A stretch of 64,000 bases of DNA, taken from Stenotrophomonas maltophilia (GTDB lineage Bacteria; Pseudomonadota; Gammaproteobacteria; Xanthomonadales; Xanthomonadaceae). The notes under the pieces are model-generated. The model ran no database searches and was not told where the DNA came from. It saw nothing but the letters and a program-made list of their open reading frames with translations. Both the position numbers and the translations under genes were made by a program. Below, in pieces: positions 49,141 through 59,128 of this stretch; position 1 is the first letter of the stretch, and each line of letters opens with the position of its first letter. The DNA lies in contig NZ_QFHO01000001.1 of assembly GCF_004920835.1 (NCBI RefSeq), positions 248,001 to 312,000 of the forward strand, read 5' to 3'.

Positions 49141-51459
49141 ATGACGAAGACTTTGTTGGCCGCTGCGCTGTCCCTGGCGCTCGCTCCCGCGGCCTGGGCG
49201 CAGGATGCTGCCCCGACCTCCAGCACGCCCTCCGCCACCAACCTCGATGCGGTTTCGGTGATCGGCAGCGGTGAAGCGCGCCAGGTGCAGCGCATCACCC
49301 GCGAGAACCTCGACATCCTGCCGCCGGGCACCAGCCTGCAGAAGACCCTGAACCTGCTGCCGGGCGTCAACGCGCAGTCGGCCGATGCGCTGGGCACCAA
49401 CGAACAGTCGATGACCCTGGGCCTGCGCGGCTTCAACTCCACTCGCCTCGGCTACACACTGGACGGCGTGCCGCTGGGCGACGGTGCGTACAACAACTAC
49501 AACGGCCTGACCATCAACCGTGCGCTGATCAGCGAGAACATGGCCGGCGCCGAACTGGCGGTGGGCATCGGCAGCCTCGGCACGCCGTCCACCAGCAACC
49601 TCGGCGGCACCATTTCCTACACCTCCGACCGCCCAGCCCAGGAGCTGGGGGGCCGCGTGGTGCAGACCTTCGGCAGCGATGCCAACCGCCGCACTTTCGT
49701 GCGCGTCGACAGCGGCGAGTACAACGGCTTCTCCGGCTACGTTTCCGGCATGAACGCCGTCTCTGATCTGTGGAACGACCAGACCGCCTACGACACGTCC
49801 ACCACCAAGCAGTTCAATGCCAAGGGCGTGTGGAACTTCGGCCGCGGCCAGATCACCGGTTTCGTCGATACCTCGCGCACCACCCAGGCGGACTACTTCT
49901 ACCTGTCCAAGGACGAGATGTCGCGCGGCCTTGGTTGGGACTGGGGTGGCTATGCGCCGGACTGGAACAAGGCGGTGGCCAAGGCCTACTGCAATACCGC
50001 CAGCCTCAACGCGAAGAAGTGCGACAACAGCGGCCCGGACAAGGACGCCGATGGTGCATTCACTGCCGGGCAGATCCTGCGCGATGACAACCTCTACTAC
50101 CTGGCCGGCGACTTCTTCCTGGCCGATGGCTTCAGCCTGCGTGCCCTGGCCTACCACCACGATGACCGCGGCGAAGGCCACAACTGGAACAGCGGCGCCT
50201 GGTCGAACAAGGGTACGGCGCAGGAGATTCCGATCATCTTCCGCAACACCATCTACACCATCGACCGCGATGGCGGCACGCTGTCGTTCGACTGGGAGCT
50301 GGGTGCACATCGCATCGAAGGCGGCGTCTGGTACGAACGCAACACCAGCAGCGCCGAACGCTACCAGACCGCCGTGGACGGCCCGCGTGACCTGAGTGGC
50401 ATGAACACCCTGCCCTCCGATGTCGGCGTGTTCGCCCAGCGCACGCGCTGGAAGACCCACCAGTTCTTCCTGAAGGACACCTGGCGCCTGCTTGATGACC
50501 GCCTGACCCTGGAGTTCGGCGCCAAGAGCCCGCACGCCACCTCCGATGCACAGGCGCTGCCGGGCGATGCGAAGACGCCGATCTCGCCGACCTCCAACAA
50601 CCAGTTCGCCACCGGCTCGTTGAAGGCCAGCAGGAATTTCCTGCCCAGCATCGGCGCCAACTTCCGCCTGGCCGAGCATCACGAGATCTTTGCCAGCTAC
50701 GCCGAAAACATCGCCATGTTCCAGGGCGGCTTCAAGCTGGGCCCGCAGGCGGTCAGCCAGGCCACCTGGAACGCCCAGGGCAACCTGAAGCCGGAAGAGT
50801 CGCGCTCGCTGGAAGCCGGCTACCGCTTCGTCACCGATACCCTGCAGGCCTCGATCGCAGCCTACAGCGTGCGCTTCGACAACCGCCTGCTGCAGTACAA
50901 TCCCTGCGATTCGCGGCAGCCGGTCGGCCCGACCTGCGGCAACCGCTTCTACAACGTCGGCGGCGTCGACAGCCGCGGTGCCGAGCTGACCGTGCTGTGG
51001 ACCCCGAACGAGCACTTCAGCTGGTACACCTCGGCCTCGCTGAACCGTTCGACCTACGCCTCCAACTACGTGCAGGCCGGTGTCGAGCAGCAGATCAAGG
51101 GCAAGATCCAGACCGATACACCCAAGCAGCTGCTGGCCACCGAGATCACCTGGCGTGACAACGGCTGGTTCGCCAGCCTGCGCGGCAAGTACACCGGCGA
51201 ACGCTTCTACACCTACACCAACGACCAGGGCTTCGGCGGCTTCACCGTGTTCGACCTGGCCGGCGGCTACGACTTCGGCCAGATTGGCTTCGCCAAGGGC
51301 ATGCGCCTGTCGTTCAACGTGACCAACCTGACCAACAAGCGCTACGCCAGCAACCTGGATTCGAGCGTATTCGCGCCGAGCGACCCGGCCGGCAAGCTGT
51401 ACGTGTTCCATGCTTCGGCACCGCGCCAGGTGTTCGGTACGATCGACCTTCGCTTCTGA
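49141..51459 (+). CDS. TonB-dependent outer-membrane receptor
   Basis: This 772-aa receptor has a signal peptide (LLAAALSLALAPAAWAQ). The plug domain covers about 35-155 (SLQKTLNLLPGVNAQS, then LGLRGFNSTRLGYTLDGVPL), and a 22-strand barrel follows, ending in the outer-membrane Phe (GTIDLRF). No N-terminal STN signalling domain is present. The ATG at 49141 begins the signal peptide directly. Twenty-one bp downstream is a phytase-like esterase gene, so the ligand may be a phosphorylated compound such as an inositol phosphate or iron-phytate (inference). Confidence 0.9.
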   Translation: MTKTLLAAALSLALAPAAWAQDAAPTSSTPSATNLDAVSVIGSGEARQVQRITRENLDILPPGTSLQKTLNLLPGVNAQSADALGTNEQSMTLGLRGFNSTRLGYTLDGVPLGDGAYNNYNGLTINRALISENMAGAELAVGIGSLGTPSTSNLGGTISYTSDRPAQELGGRVVQTFGSDANRRTFVRVDSGEYNGFSGYVSGMNAVSDLWNDQTAYDTSTTKQFNAKGVWNFGRGQITGFVDTSRTTQADYFYLSKDEMSRGLGWDWGGYAPDWNKAVAKAYCNTASLNAKKCDNSGPDKDADGAFTAGQILRDDNLYYLAGDFFLADGFSLRALAYHHDDRGEGHNWNSGAWSNKGTAQEIPIIFRNTIYTIDRDGGTLSFDWELGAHRIEGGVWYERNTSSAERYQTAVDGPRDLSGMNTLPSDVGVFAQRTRWKTHQFFLKDTWRLLDDRLTLEFGAKSPHATSDAQALPGDAKTPISPTSNNQFATGSLKASRNFLPSIGANFRLAEHHEIFASYAENIAMFQGGFKLGPQAVSQATWNAQGNLKPEESRSLEAGYRFVTDTLQASIAAYSVRFDNRLLQYNPCDSRQPVGPTCGNRFYNVGGVDSRGAELTVLWTPNEHFSWYTSASLNRSTYASNYVQAGVEQQIKGKIQTDTPKQLLATEITWRDNGWFASLRGKYTGERFYTYTNDQGFGGFTVFDLAGGYDFGQIGFAKGMRLSFNVTNLTNKRYASNLDSSVFAPSDPAGKLYVFHASAPRQVFGTIDLRF

Positions 51460-51480
51460 TCGACCACCCGGAGTCCACCG

Positions 51481-52941
51481 ATGCTCGCGACCGCCCTGCT
51501 GCTGGCCACCCTCTCCGCCGGCGGATACTCCGCTCCACACGAGGCCGCTGGCGCACCGCCACGCACCCTGCAGTTGGGCGGTCGTACTTACGTGGATAAA
51601 GGCCTGGTCGCCGCCGGGCGGCTGCCGGCAGGCACGGTGGACTTCCTCGGCGACACGCTGGGCTCGTTCTCGTCGCTGGCGGTACAGCCTGGCACCTGGA
51701 AGCGCACCGCCAGCGGCTACGAAGGCGTGCTGTGGACACTGCCCGACCGCGGCCGCAACGATCCCGAGGCCGGCCTGTTCTACGACTACACTGGACGCGT
51801 GGAGCGCATGCAGCTGCGCATCGACGTTACGCGAGGCAAGCCCGGTGCGCTCGGTACGCTGTCGATGGTCCCGGACAAGGGCGTGGTGCTGAAGGACTTC
51901 AACGGGCAGCCGTTCACCGGTGCCGACCCGGGTGAGCACACGATCACCCAACGCGATGTGGTGCTGCCCTCGCCGGCCAGCGGCGCGGGCGCCGGCAAGG
52001 TTTCGCTGGATGCGGAGTCGCTGCAGTTCACCGCCGATGGCCATTTCTACATCGGCGACGAGTACACCGCCAACGTCTATTACTTCGATGCGCAGGGTCA
52101 GCTGCAGGGCGTGATCGTGGCGCCCCCTGCGATCAGGCCGCAGCGCGAGGGCAAGCCGGCGTTCGGCTCGCTGGCGCCACCGCAGACCGGCCGCCGCAAC
52201 AACCAAGGCGTGGAAGGCATGGGCCTGTCACCCGACGGCACCCGCCTGTTCGTCGCCCTGCAGAGCGCCACACTGCAGGACAGCGCGCAGGGCAACGCGG
52301 CGGGCCGTATCAACACCCGCGTACTGGTCTACGACGTGACGGCCTCGCCGACGCCACAGCAACCTATCGGCCATTACGTGATGGCCCTGCCCGCCTACGC
52401 GCACGACGGCAAGGGCAAACTGGACCGCACCGCCGCGCAGAGCGAGCTCCGCGTGCTGGACGACCATCGCTTCCTGCTGCTGGCCCGGGATGGCAATGGC
52501 CTGGGCAAGGACGTCGACGACCCGATCGTCTACAAGTCGGTGTTGCTCGTGGATGTGGCCGATGCCAGCAATCTGGCCGGCAGCACCTACGAAACCGGCA
52601 CGACCTCGGTACTGGCTGATCCCACCGGTACCACGTTGAAGGCAGGCATCGTGCCCGCACGCAGCGACGAACTGCTGAACCTGCTCGACCGCCCGCAGCT
52701 CGCGCGTGCCGGGCTGGATCTGGACACGATGCGCGGCCCACATGCCGGGCTGCTCTCGGAAAAGTGGGAAGCCATGGACGTGCTGCCGGCGCTGGACCCG
52801 CAGCATCCGAACGACGTGCTGTTGTTGATCGGCAATGACAACGACTTCATCGCCCGTCACTGCCGCATGCAGGGCCAGCCCTGCGATAGCCCGTACGACA
52901 ACGACAACCGCGTGCTGGTGTACCGACTGACCCTTCCCTGA
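51481..52941 (+). CDS. Exported esterase-like phytase-family protein
   Basis: The 486-aa product has a short signal peptide (LATALLLATLSAGGYSA) and the beta-propeller phytase-like (esterase-like activity of phytase) fold: GYEGVLWTLPDRGRNDPEAG, LDAESLQFTADGHFYIGDEY and QGVEGMGLSPDGTRLFVALQ. Further blade-like segments include LPALDPQHPNDVLLLIGND. It would hydrolyse phosphate or ester bonds in the periplasm or outside. It is cotranscribed with the TonB receptor upstream. The exact substrate is not visible in the sequence. Confidence 0.8.
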   Translation: MLATALLLATLSAGGYSAPHEAAGAPPRTLQLGGRTYVDKGLVAAGRLPAGTVDFLGDTLGSFSSLAVQPGTWKRTASGYEGVLWTLPDRGRNDPEAGLFYDYTGRVERMQLRIDVTRGKPGALGTLSMVPDKGVVLKDFNGQPFTGADPGEHTITQRDVVLPSPASGAGAGKVSLDAESLQFTADGHFYIGDEYTANVYYFDAQGQLQGVIVAPPAIRPQREGKPAFGSLAPPQTGRRNNQGVEGMGLSPDGTRLFVALQSATLQDSAQGNAAGRINTRVLVYDVTASPTPQQPIGHYVMALPAYAHDGKGKLDRTAAQSELRVLDDHRFLLLARDGNGLGKDVDDPIVYKSVLLVDVADASNLAGSTYETGTTSVLADPTGTTLKAGIVPARSDELLNLLDRPQLARAGLDLDTMRGPHAGLLSEKWEAMDVLPALDPQHPNDVLLLIGNDNDFIARHCRMQGQPCDSPYDNDNRVLVYRLTLP

Positions 52942-52982
52942 CCGCAACGGGTAGTGCCGCAACCGTCTCGCTCGAAAGCCTG

Positions 52983-53006
52983 GTAGTGCCGGCCGCTGGC
53001 CGGCAT
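52983..53006. repeat. GTAG REP bordering the RAYT gene (3' side)
   Basis: GTAGTGCCGGCCGCTGGCCG then GCAT is the canonical forward SMAG. It touches the stop codon of the RAYT gene. A partial copy (GTAGTGCCG) lies at about 52951. Confidence 0.85.
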
Positions 53007-53452
53007 CACGCCCAGACCGACCACGCATGCAGATACTCGCCAATCTGCTCGGCAATACCGGCGCGTACCGGGTTCCCCTGGATGTATAGGGCTGGCCGCG
53101 CCAGCGACTCCTCAGCCCTCACGGCGTGGTCGAAGTAGCCAGGCTGCCACACCGTACTTCGACGACCCGCCAGGCGATTCAGGGCAAGCGCGCTCGACGA
53201 CTTCATTCGGCGCGCAATGTCTGGAAGGTGAGCTGCACGCAGCTCGAACATCCAGTGGACGTGATCCGGCATGACGACCCATGCGAGTGACTGCACCAGC
53301 CCCCGCCGCTCGATGTAATGAAACGGGTCGATTACACATGCCACTGCAGCTTCGCTTTCAAAGAGCCGGCGGCGCTGATGTGTGGTCGTTGTCAGAACGT
53401 AGACCTGACCGACAATGGAACGCCGGCCCAGGCGGAGGCGGTGGCTGCTCAT
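53006..53452 (-). CDS. REP-associated tyrosine transposase (RAYT, Y1/HUH)
   Basis: This 148-aa protein is a RAYT. The HUH motif is VMPDHVHWMF near residue 65, and the single catalytic Tyr is expected in ALYIQGNPVRAGI near 125, the standard RAYT C-terminal motif. RAYTs bind and cut REP palindromes. Here SMAG repeats flank the gene at 52983-53006 and 53536-53596, the expected arrangement. It sits between two unrelated operons, is intact, and probably maintains or spreads these repeats. Confidence 0.9.
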   Translation of the reverse strand: MSSHRLRLGRRSIVGQVYVLTTTTHQRRRLFESEAAVACVIDPFHYIERRGLVQSLAWVVMPDHVHWMFELRAAHLPDIARRMKSSSALALNRLAGRRSTVWQPGYFDHAVRAEESLARPALYIQGNPVRAGIAEQIGEYLHAWSVWA

Positions 53453-53535
53453 GCCTCATCGTGGAGCGATCATTGGGCGTTGAACGTCAGGCCATGCCTC
53501 GATGGATGTTCGGAGATGTCTGAAGTTGAATGAGG

Positions 53536-53596
53536 TTGCCGGCCGGTGGACGGCACTACCGGGGACTATGGGTTGCCGGCCAGCGGCCGGCATTAG
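53536..53596. repeat. GTAG REP doublet bordering the RAYT gene (5' side)
   Basis: Two reverse-oriented copies: TTGCCGGCCGGTGGACGGCA followed by CTAC (53536-53559), and TTGCCGGCCAGCGGCCGGCA followed by TTAG (53573-53596), the second with a degraded GTAG. They lie upstream of the RAYT start and just after the entA stop. Confidence 0.85.
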
Positions 53597-53602
53597 CAGG
53601 AA

Positions 53603-54361
53603 TCACCCGCGCAGGGTGGCGCCGCCGTCGACGTACAGGTCACTCATCGCCACGTGTCCGGCCTGCTCGGAGAGCAGGAACATCACCGAATGGGCGACGT
53701 CTTCCGGGCTCGCCAGCTTGCGCAGTGGAATGCCGGCCTTGTAGGTCTCCAGGCTGCCGGCGATCACGCGCTCGGCGCCGTGCTTGTCCTGCCACATGCC
53801 GGTCTGCATCGGGGTCAGCGTTGAGCCCGGGGCGACGATGTTGCAGCGGATGCCGAGCGGTGCCAGCTCCAACCCAAGGCAGCGGGTGAACATCGTAGCG
53901 GCTGCCTTGGATGCCGCGTAGGCGGCCATGCCGTGCCGAGGCACGCCCGCCGCGTTCGAGCTGACGGTGACGATCGCACCCTGCCGACGTGGTGACATCA
54001 CCCGCGCCAGCGCACGCCCCACATGGAACACGCCATCCGCATTGACTGCGAAAACCCGGCGCCAATCGTCATCGGTGGTGCCGGTCACCTCGCCCACGTG
54101 CAGCACCCCGGCCACGCTGGCGGCGAGGCCGATCGGCCCGATGCTGGCTTCTACACGATCCACCAGCGCATCCACCGCCGCAGTGTCGGTCACATCAAGG
54201 GCAAACGCCTGCACACGTGCATCCGCGACCACGGGCGCATCGCGATCGGTCGCCACCACCGTGCAGCCAGCCTCGGCCAGCAACCGCACCAGGGCCTCAC
54301 CGATGCCACCGGCGGCGCCGGTCACCAGGGCCACGCGGCCTTCAAAACCGGTCAACTGCAT
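53603..54361 (-). CDS. entA: 2,3-dihydro-2,3-dihydroxybenzoate dehydrogenase EntA
   Basis: This 252-aa short-chain dehydrogenase makes 2,3-dihydroxybenzoate from the dihydro form. The NAD-binding motif is [11 protein letters not shown] (residue 14 on). The catalytic set is the Ser in [13 protein letters not shown] and the Tyr/Lys in YAASKAA. The C-terminal end ([12 protein letters not shown]) is typical. It is the last gene of the siderophore operon, overlapping entF by 10 bp. Specific assignment rests on the operon. Confidence 0.92.
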   Translation of the reverse strand: MQLTGFEGRVALVTGAAGGIGEALVRLLAEAGCTVVATDRDAPVVADARVQAFALDVTDTAAVDALVDRVEASIGPIGLAASVAGVLHVGEVTGTTDDDWRRVFAVNADGVFHVGRALARVMSPRRQGAIVTVSSNAAGVPRHGMAAYAASKAAATMFTRCLGLELAPLGIRCNIVAPGSTLTPMQTGMWQDKHGAERVIAGSLETYKAGIPLRKLASPEDVAHSVMFLLSEQAGHVAMSDLYVDGGATLRG

Positions 54362-57300
54362 GTTGCGATCTCCTGTTGCTCATCCCAATGGCGCAGGCGC
54401 GCCGACAACCATGGCGCCAGCTGCGCCACCGCATCGCGGCCGGTCAGCTCAGCATGCAGGAACGGCAGTTCAAGTGCCTGCACCTTGAGTGCGTGTGCAC
54501 GCCACAACGCCGATTGCAGCTGCGGCCGTGCCTGATGGTCTCGACCCGCGCGCACATGCACCAGCGTGCCCACGAACGGCCGATGATGATGCTCGCGTAT
54601 CAAGCGATTGGTGCCGGTCACCGCACGCACTACACCATCCAGCACCACGTCCGGCAGGCTGCCCAGCGCGCTGCCGCCACGACGCAGGAAACCAAGGATG
54701 CGCTCACGGCTGTCCAGCTCCGGATGCGCATCCGGATCGTGCCCGGCAATGGCCAGCAGCGCACGCAGCGCCGCAATCGGATCGGGTTCCGGCTCGGCGC
54801 GCCAGCATTCGCTGGGGTAGGCATCCAGCAGCACCAGCTCGCCGACTTCGCGACCGATCTCATGCAGGCGCACCGCCATCGCCTGGGCGAGGATGCCCCC
54901 CACCGACCAGCCCAGCAGATGCACCGGCCCCTTCGGATGCAATGCGACCACCCGCTGTACGTAGTCGTTGGCCATCGCCTCGATGCTGCTCGGCAGCGGC
55001 TGCCGCGCGTCCAGTGCCGGCGACTGCAGGCCGTACACCGGGCGGGCCGGCTGCAGTGCCCGGGCCAGGGTGCGGTAGTTCCAGGCGATGCCACCGGCCG
55101 GGTGCAGTACGAACAGAGGCGTGGGTCCGGCAGCTTCGGTCGCGGCCAGCGCGATTACCGGCCCCAGCGCGTGATCAGCCAGCGCGGGCGGCTCGGCAAT
55201 GCGTATCGCCAGCGCGGCCACGGTGGGCTGCGCAAACAAGGCACCCAAGCCGAGGTCACAGCGCCAGCGCTGCTCGATCGCCAGCAGCAGGTGCACCGCC
55301 GACAGCGAGTCGCCGCCGAGACTGAAGAAGTCCGCATCCACCGCCACTGGCGCTTCACGCCCGAGTGCCTGGGCAAACAGCACCGCCAGCTCCTGTTCCA
55401 GCGGCGTGCGCGGTGCCAATCCAGCGACGTCATGCTGTGGTGGTTTCGGCAACGCGTTGCGGTCGAGCTTGCCGTTGGCGGTCACCGGCCAGTGCTCCAC
55501 GCCGACGAAGGCCGACGGCACCATGTAGTCCGGCACGCGCGTGGCCAGATGGCTGCGCAGCGTCGTCGCCTCGGCAAGGGCGGAAGGCACATAGGCCACC
55601 AGCCGGGCGTCGCCAGGAGCGTCCTGGCGCAGCAGCACCTCCACCCGATCCATGCCCGGCAGCTCGCGCAATGCCGCCTCGATCTCGCCCAGTTCGATGC
55701 GCAGGCCGCGCAGTTTTACCTGATGGTCGCTGCGGCCCAGGTATTCGACTGCGCCGTCGCTCCGCCAGCGCGCCACGTCGCCGGTGCGGTAGATGCGCTC
55801 CCCTGGCAGGAAGGGATCGGCCAGGAAGCGCTCGGCGGTCAGATCATCGCGGCCGAGGTAGCCACGCGCCAGCTGCACGCCCCCCAGATACAGGTCGCCC
55901 GGCACACCCACCGGCAGCGGCTGCATCCGCGCGTCCAGCACGTACAGGCGGGTATTCCAGACCGGGAAGCCGATCGGTACCGGCCGTGAGCGATCCTGCG
56001 CCGAAGCCGGCCAGTAGCTCACGTCCACTGCCGCTTCGGTCGGGCCATACAGGTTGTGCAGTTCGGCCTGCACGCGCGCATGGAAACGATCACGCAACGA
56101 CGCGTCCAGCGCTTCGCCACTGGTGAACACGCGGCGCAGCTGCAGGCCTTCGGAGGCCGGCGCGGCAAGGAACGCATCGAGCATCGACGGCACGAAATGT
56201 GCGGTGGTGATGCCATGCGCGCGGATCAGCCGCGCCAGCTCGGTCGGATCGCGATGCGCATCCGGGCTCGCCACCACCAGCGTCGCGCCGCACAGCAGCG
56301 GCAGGAAAAACTCCCAGACCGAGACGTCGAACGTGGCCGGAGTCTTCTGCAGAACACGGTCATCGGCACGAATGCCGTAGTGCTCGCGCATCCACAGCAG
56401 ACGGTTGACGATGGCGCGGTGTTCGACCACCACACCCTTGGGCTCGCCGGTCGAACCGGAGGTATAGATCACATAGGCCGCATCGCCGGGTGCAGGATCG
56501 GCCCACGGTGCAGCGAAGCTCAGCGCGGTCCACTGCTCTGGCGCAAGCACTGGCACGCCGGCCATGCGCGCCGATACGTCCGTCGCAGCCAGAACGCACA
56601 CCGGCTGCGCCGAGGCGAGAATACGTGCCAGCCGCTCGTCGGGATGGGCAAGGTCCAGCGGAAGATAGGCCGCACCCGCGCGCAGCACCGCCAGCAACGC
56701 GAGCACCAGCTCCAGCGAGCGCGGCAATGCCACCGCCACCACGCTGCCCGGGCCGACATCCATCGCCCGCAGCTGTGCCGCCAGCGCGAAACTGCGCGCT
56801 TCCAGCGTTACGTAGTCCAGCGTAGTGTCGCCGAACACCAGCGCTGGAGTGTGCGGATCCCGATCCATGCCCTGCTGCAGCAATTCAACCAGTGTGGTCT
56901 CAGGAAGCGCGTGCGCGGTGGCATTGAAACCGTGCAGCACCTGCTGCACCTCGTCGGTCGTCGCCAGAGGTACGGCTGCGATATCGTCAGCCTGCAGTGC
57001 CGCCGACACAAAATGCAGCAACCGTGCCGCGTGTGCCTCGACATCCTCGCGACTGTACAGCGCGGGATTGGCCTCGATCTCCAGATCCAGCAGACGCTGG
57101 CCATCGCCACGGAAGCCCAGCGTCAGGTCATCCACCGGCCCGGTGCACAGCACCTCCAGCGTCGTCTGCACGCCCGTCAGCGCCAGCGGCTTGTAGAACG
57201 GCTGCACATTCACCATGGGACCGTGCAGGCGCTGCTGCGCGCCCACCAGACCCAGATCCCGGCGCAGTTGCTCGCCTCGGTAACGGCCGTGCTTGCGCCC

Positions 57301-58242
57301 TTGGCTGAGCTGCCGGCCCAGGCTGCGGGTAAACGTTTCGACGCTGCCCTCGCCGGCGGCCACGCGCAGCGGCAACACATTCATCACCATCGCCGGTACC
57401 CGTGCCGACGCGTTGCCAAGCCGGCCCATGTAGGGCACGCCCAGCACCACTTCATCGGCCGCGCTCATCCGCCGCAGGTACTCGGCCGACAACGCGGCCA
57501 GCACGTCCGGCCAGGGCTGCAACCAACGTACCGATGCCTGCAGCAACTGCTCACGGAATGCCGCATCGAGCGGCTGCACCCAGCGCAGCGCGTCGTCACT
57601 GGCCGCGAGCGTACCGGCCAGGCCGACGCCCGCCGGTGCCCCCTGCATGTGCTCGCGCCACCACTGCCCGGCCTGCGTGCGGCGCGGATCGGCACGATAG
57701 GCGGCATCATCGGCCAGCACGCCAGTCAGCCCCGGCAGTGGCTCACCGGTACGACCGGCATACAACGCGCACACGCGATCAGTGAACAGCGCCATGCCGT
57801 ATCCGTCGGCCGCCAGGTGATGCACGCGCAGGTACCAGACCCAGCGCTGCCCGCCCAGCTCAAGCAGCACCTGCTGACTGATCCGGTCGCGGGTGGGATC
57901 GACCGGGCTCAGCCGGTCGGCGTGCATCAGGTTGCGTGCCGCAGCGGCGGGATCCGCCTCAGTGGACACATCCCGCACCGAAAGCAACGGCACGTGTGCG
58001 GGGTCATGCCACTGCAGCGGCTGGCCATCGGCCCCTTCGGCAAAGCGCAGTGCTAAGGCCTGGGCCTCGCCTGCAGCCTGGTCTGCCGCTGCGACGAACG
58101 CGGCCACGTCCAGCGGGCCATCGATCCACACCGCGTGCGCGGTATTGAATGACGGGTTGTCCGGTGCCAGCCGCTGTGCGAACCACAGTCCCGCCTGGGC
58201 CTCGGTCAATGCCACCGGCGTGGCCAGCGCGACGGCGTTCAT
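54352..58242 (-). CDS. entF: Siderophore nonribosomal peptide synthetase EntF
   Basis: This 1296-aa one-module synthetase has the EntF layout. The condensation domain (about 10-430) carries HHLAADG near residue 141. The adenylation domain carries [13 protein letters not shown] near 590 and [11 protein letters not shown]; pocket positions in FDVSVWEFF and [12 protein letters not shown] agree with the serine code DVWHFSLVDK. The carrier domain carries [14 protein letters not shown] near 974, and the thioesterase carries GWSVGG near 1110. It would assemble a 2,3-dihydroxybenzoyl-serine trilactone. The ATG at 58242 overlaps the carrier-protein gene stop by 4 bp. Confidence 0.93.
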   Translation of the reverse strand: MNAVALATPVALTEAQAGLWFAQRLAPDNPSFNTAHAVWIDGPLDVAAFVAAADQAAGEAQALALRFAEGADGQPLQWHDPAHVPLLSVRDVSTEADPAAAARNLMHADRLSPVDPTRDRISQQVLLELGGQRWVWYLRVHHLAADGYGMALFTDRVCALYAGRTGEPLPGLTGVLADDAAYRADPRRTQAGQWWREHMQGAPAGVGLAGTLAASDDALRWVQPLDAAFREQLLQASVRWLQPWPDVLAALSAEYLRRMSAADEVVLGVPYMGRLGNASARVPAMVMNVLPLRVAAGEGSVETFTRSLGRQLSQGRKHGRYRGEQLRRDLGLVGAQQRLHGPMVNVQPFYKPLALTGVQTTLEVLCTGPVDDLTLGFRGDGQRLLDLEIEANPALYSREDVEAHAARLLHFVSAALQADDIAAVPLATTDEVQQVLHGFNATAHALPETTLVELLQQGMDRDPHTPALVFGDTTLDYVTLEARSFALAAQLRAMDVGPGSVVAVALPRSLELVLALLAVLRAGAAYLPLDLAHPDERLARILASAQPVCVLAATDVSARMAGVPVLAPEQWTALSFAAPWADPAPGDAAYVIYTSGSTGEPKGVVVEHRAIVNRLLWMREHYGIRADDRVLQKTPATFDVSVWEFFLPLLCGATLVVASPDAHRDPTELARLIRAHGITTAHFVPSMLDAFLAAPASEGLQLRRVFTSGEALDASLRDRFHARVQAELHNLYGPTEAAVDVSYWPASAQDRSRPVPIGFPVWNTRLYVLDARMQPLPVGVPGDLYLGGVQLARGYLGRDDLTAERFLADPFLPGERIYRTGDVARWRSDGAVEYLGRSDHQVKLRGLRIELGEIEAALRELPGMDRVEVLLRQDAPGDARLVAYVPSALAEATTLRSHLATRVPDYMVPSAFVGVEHWPVTANGKLDRNALPKPPQHDVAGLAPRTPLEQELAVLFAQALGREAPVAVDADFFSLGGDSLSAVHLLLAIEQRWRCDLGLGALFAQPTVAALAIRIAEPPALADHALGPVIALAATEAAGPTPLFVLHPAGGIAWNYRTLARALQPARPVYGLQSPALDARQPLPSSIEAMANDYVQRVVALHPKGPVHLLGWSVGGILAQAMAVRLHEIGREVGELVLLDAYPSECWRAEPEPDPIAALRALLAIAGHDPDAHPELDSRERILGFLRRGGSALGSLPDVVLDGVVRAVTGTNRLIREHHHRPFVGTLVHVRAGRDHQARPQLQSALWRAHALKVQALELPFLHAELTGRDAVAQLAPWLSARLRHWDEQQEIATCS

Positions 58243-58499
58243 GCGCTCTGCGCGGCCTGCAGCGTCTGCACCACGTTCCACCACTGGCGCAGCGTGGTGT
58301 GTTCGGCCAACTGCGAGAACTCCAGCGGCAGGCCGGTGTTGCCCCAGGCCAGGACCAGGCCGAGCATGCGCATCGAATCCAGGTCCAGGTCGATCAGGTT
58401 GTCGTCGTCACCGATCTCGGCCGGTGTGCACTCCAGCACGCGCGCCACATCGGCACGCATCCGCTCCAGATCCAGCACCTCACCCGTGGCGGCCATCAC
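58239..58499 (-). CDS. entB': Stand-alone aryl carrier protein (EntB')
   Basis: This 86-aa acyl carrier domain has the phosphopantetheine Ser in LIDLDLDSMRMLGLVLAWG. In E. coli this domain is the C-terminus of EntB; here it is a separate gene, as described for S. maltophilia. It would carry activated 2,3-dihydroxybenzoate from EntE to EntF. It overlaps both entB and entF by 4 bp. Confidence 0.9.
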   Translation of the reverse strand: MMAATGEVLDLERMRADVARVLECTPAEIGDDDNLIDLDLDSMRMLGLVLAWGNTGLPLEFSQLAEHTTLRQWWNVVQTLQAAQSA

Positions 58500-59128
58500 A
58501 GCACCTCCAGCAGCTGGTCGGTGGTCATCGGCACCCCGCTGGTGCGTGCGATCCAGTGCAGCGCCTGATCGTGATCGGCACGCGAGAAGTCCGCCACCGC
58601 GTCAGCGGCGATGAAGGCCTCGATATCACGCTGGAACGCCTCCACCACGGTCGCGGTGCAGCCGATATGGGCGTACACGCCGGTCACCAGCAGCTGGTCG
58701 CGCCCACGTACCCGCATCAGCGTCTCCAGGTTGCTGCGCTGGAACGCGCTGTAGCGGTGCTTCACCAGCACGTGCTCACCCGGCTGCGGTGCCAGTGCTT
58801 CGATGATCGGTTCGTGGTCGGCGCTGCGGCGCATGCCCGGCCCCCACAGGTCGGCCTGCAGGCCACGGTCGCGACGGTCCTGGTCACCATGCTGGGCGGT
58901 GTAGAACACCGGAATGCCGTGCGCGCGGCAATGCGCCAGCAGGCGCACGATATTGTCCACCGCCGGCCGCAGCGGCGCACTGCCAGCGTCGAACGCCGCC
59001 AGGAAGTAACGCTGCATGTCATGCACCAGCAGCGCGACACGATCACGCTGCGGGCGCCACGGGCCACGGGCCTGCGGCAGCTCGGCGGCGGTCGGCAAAG
59101 GGTAATCGGTGATACGGGGCAGCGCCAT
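58496..59128 (-). CDS. entB: Isochorismatase EntB (without carrier domain)
   Basis: This 210-aa enzyme hydrolyses the vinyl ether of isochorismate to the dihydrodiol. Isochorismatase motifs are VALLVHDMQRYFLAAFD (Asp near residue 32), LVKHRYSAFQRSNLE (Lys) and LLVTGVYAHIGCTATVVEAF, where Gly replaces the Cys of other family members, as in EntB. E. coli EntB is about 285 aa because of its fused carrier domain; here the ORF stops before it and the carrier follows as a separate gene. Confidence 0.94.
   Translation of the reverse strand: MALPRITDYPLPTAAELPQARGPWRPQRDRVALLVHDMQRYFLAAFDAGSAPLRPAVDNIVRLLAHCRAHGIPVFYTAQHGDQDRRDRGLQADLWGPGMRRSADHEPIIEALAPQPGEHVLVKHRYSAFQRSNLETLMRVRGRDQLLVTGVYAHIGCTATVVEAFQRDIEAFIAADAVADFSRADHDQALHWIARTSGVPMTTDQLLEVL

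Noticed and set aside
49066-52206. 1046-codon open frame on the minus strand
   Set aside because: It is antisense to the TonB receptor and phytase-like genes and shows no domain.
56056-58056. 666-codon plus-strand frame opposite entF
   Set aside because: It is a shadow of the synthetase codons, with biased His/Arg/Gln composition.
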